DNA of 34,018 bases from Schoenoplectus triqueter (taxonomy: Eukaryota; Streptophyta; Magnoliopsida; Poales; Cyperaceae), in NCBI GenBank assembly GCA_964058805.1, contig CAXKVV010001074.1:1-34018 (forward strand). Direction: 5' to 3'. The notes beneath the pieces are model-generated. The model had not been told where the DNA came from. It did not search any database and saw only the letters and a program-made list of their open reading frames with translations. Both the position numbers and the translations under genes were made by a program. Of this stretch, positions 32,887-34,018 are shown in pieces. Each line of letters opens with the position of its first letter. The stretch's first letter is position 1.

Positions 32887-33333
32887 TTGCTTTAATGGAA
32901 GAAATTAAAAGTTTTGTACCGGTGGCCTGGAAAAGGTATAACATTTAACCACATTAATTAGCTAAGAAAGATGCCATGTGTCAACTTGGAATTGACTTAA
33001 TTCGTTCCATGAATTATGATGAACAGAATCTATTGAATCAGAAATATTGCATCTTTCCTATTCGAACATCCGTTTTTTCTCCCTTTCAAAAAATGAATGA
33101 TGGATAAGTGTAATGCCATTCGCCTTTTATTTTAACGGGGTGTTTACGAGAGAGCACAGCGTTAATATGCGATATATCACTGAATTTCAACGGAGATCAT
33201 GATTATGATTGAAAGAATTGCATTTTTGGAGGTGCACTGAGTTTCTATTCATGGTGCATTAAAATTGCTCTGAATGAATGGGTCATTAATTAATTCTTGA
33301 TGAGAAAAATACTATGTAATTACTAATTAAGCT
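32887..33333 (+). other. 5' flank of the second DUF7796-like gene
   Basis: Mixed-composition upstream region with no ORF. It contains GTGTCAACTTGG near 32980, a W-box-like core on one strand. It shows no obvious match to the flank of the gene at 8492. Confidence 0.35.
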
Positions 33334-33341
33334 CTATAAAT
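33334..33341 (+). promoter_or_regulatory. TATA box of the second DUF7796-like gene
   Basis: CTATAAAT about 85 bases before the start codon, followed by a CT-rich leader (CTCCTCCTCTCTCACG) and a short TA run. Spacing fits a plant TATA promoter. Confidence 0.6.
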
Positions 33342-33423
33342 TGAGCTTCCCTAACAAGCTCCTCCTCTCTCACGAAGAGCGAGAAATATATATATATAAT
33401 AATAACAAAAGCAAAGAGAAACA

Positions 33424-33921
33424 ATGCGCAGAGAATTCCATGATCCGCCATTAAAGTCGTCCAAAGAACAGATAAAATTGGGGTCTCTACTTCCTCTGTC
33501 GACGCATGATAAAAATAAGTTCAATCTCCTAAAGAGGCGCTGCCTTGCACCGATTTACGGTCCTGTTCTATTGTGCTTCTTATTTGTCATGATTGTTGCT
33601 TGCTTGTATTTTTCCAGCATTCAAGATACCATGATCCCTTCCGCGCAACATTCTAACACCTCCCGCATTGCGATTTGTCTGGTCGGAGGTGCCCGGAGGT
33701 TTGAATTGACCGGGCCCACCATTCTGAAGCATGTGTTGAATGTGTTCCCAGAGGCGGATCTGTTCGTGCACAGCAACTTCGATGAGAATTGCTTCAAGCT
33801 CGGATTGTTTAGAGTGGCCCCACGCGTAGCTGAGGTGAGGATAAGGAGGCCGGTGGTGATTCCGGAGACCGACGTGCAAAGGCAGTTGCTTATGGCTCAT
33901 TCATCGGCTAATGGACTTCAG
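33424..33921 (+). CDS. DUF7796-like type II membrane protein, exon 1 only (gene continues past the window)
   Basis: The ATG at 33424 opens 166 codons ending at CAG before GTTTGC, the same splice donor position as in the gene at 8492, whose exon 1 has 165 codons. The two proteins share the MR-E start, the basic tail, the membrane span (about residues 48-65), SRIAICLVGGARRFELTGP, VLNVFPEADLFVHSNFDE, LGLFR-APRV-EVRIRR and the NG-Q end. The donor-side intron sequences are also similar (AGAGAGAGAAGGGGAATTC). There are no stops or frameshifts. The frame stays open past the donor to the window edge, so it is not a closed ORF here. Exon 2 should lie beyond 34018. It is the intact partner of unit C. 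Confidence 0.88.
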
Positions 33922-34018
33922 GTTTGCAGCAATTATTTTCTGGAATTAATTGTACTTCATAGAGAGAGAAGGGGAATTCGCGTTTTATTTTGTAGCACTT
34001 TTAAATTAGTTCTCTTGC

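Noticed and set aside
33580..33900. Minus-strand ORF of 106 codons at the right edge
   Set aside because: Antisense shadow of the DUF7796-like exon on the plus strand.

Overview
This is nuclear DNA of a flowering plant. The signs are intron-bearing genes with GT-AG splice sites, a two-domain WRKY transcription factor, a plant-type type II membrane protein family, and dense plant mobile DNA (Ty1/copia, hAT, PIF/Harbinger and LINE remnants, MITEs). The species cannot be fixed from the sequence. Base composition is AT-rich, and genes stand out as GC-richer islands.

Layout. 1-194 is the cut-off end of a GGGTC-rich hAT-type element. 529-3104 (minus strand) is a complete five-exon group I WRKY gene of 438 codons, with a TATA box near 3245 and a W-box cluster near 4000. 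4.8-34.0 kb is a tandem array built from one ancestral unit, consisting of a non-coding upstream block followed by a gene for a DUF7796-like putative Golgi membrane protein. Unit A has its block at 4.79-5.29 kb and an intact two-exon gene at 8492-10562 (424 aa). Unit B has its block at 17.66-18.06 kb, is interrupted by a copia element at 18.51-23.39 kb, and keeps only a dead exon 1 fragment at 26.03-26.36 kb. Unit C has its block at 26.87-28.12 kb and a clean exon 1 at 33424-33921, whose gene runs off the right edge.

Between these lie mobile elements: hAT-type elements at 6238-6642 and 11334-12252 (the latter carrying a second nested hAT at 11704-12016, both with perfect 8-bp target duplications); a long fold-back element with four palindromes at 7540-7926; a 1.7-kb PIF/Harbinger-type element at 13452-15163; a Tourist-like MITE at 28417-28691; four members of one long-inverted-repeat MITE superfamily (9.2, 17.1, 25.3 and 29.8 kb, two set in TA microsatellites); an L1-type LINE fragment with an internal tandem duplication (23.4-25.1 kb); and an RTE-type LINE fragment (31.0-32.2 kb).

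I see no operon-like or defence-like system. The WRKY gene is an ordinary stress-type regulator in structure. The biologically most interesting part is the DUF7796-like array: two apparently functional copies, one relic, and a shared distal non-coding block that has stayed colinear while the spacers filled with unrelated transposons.
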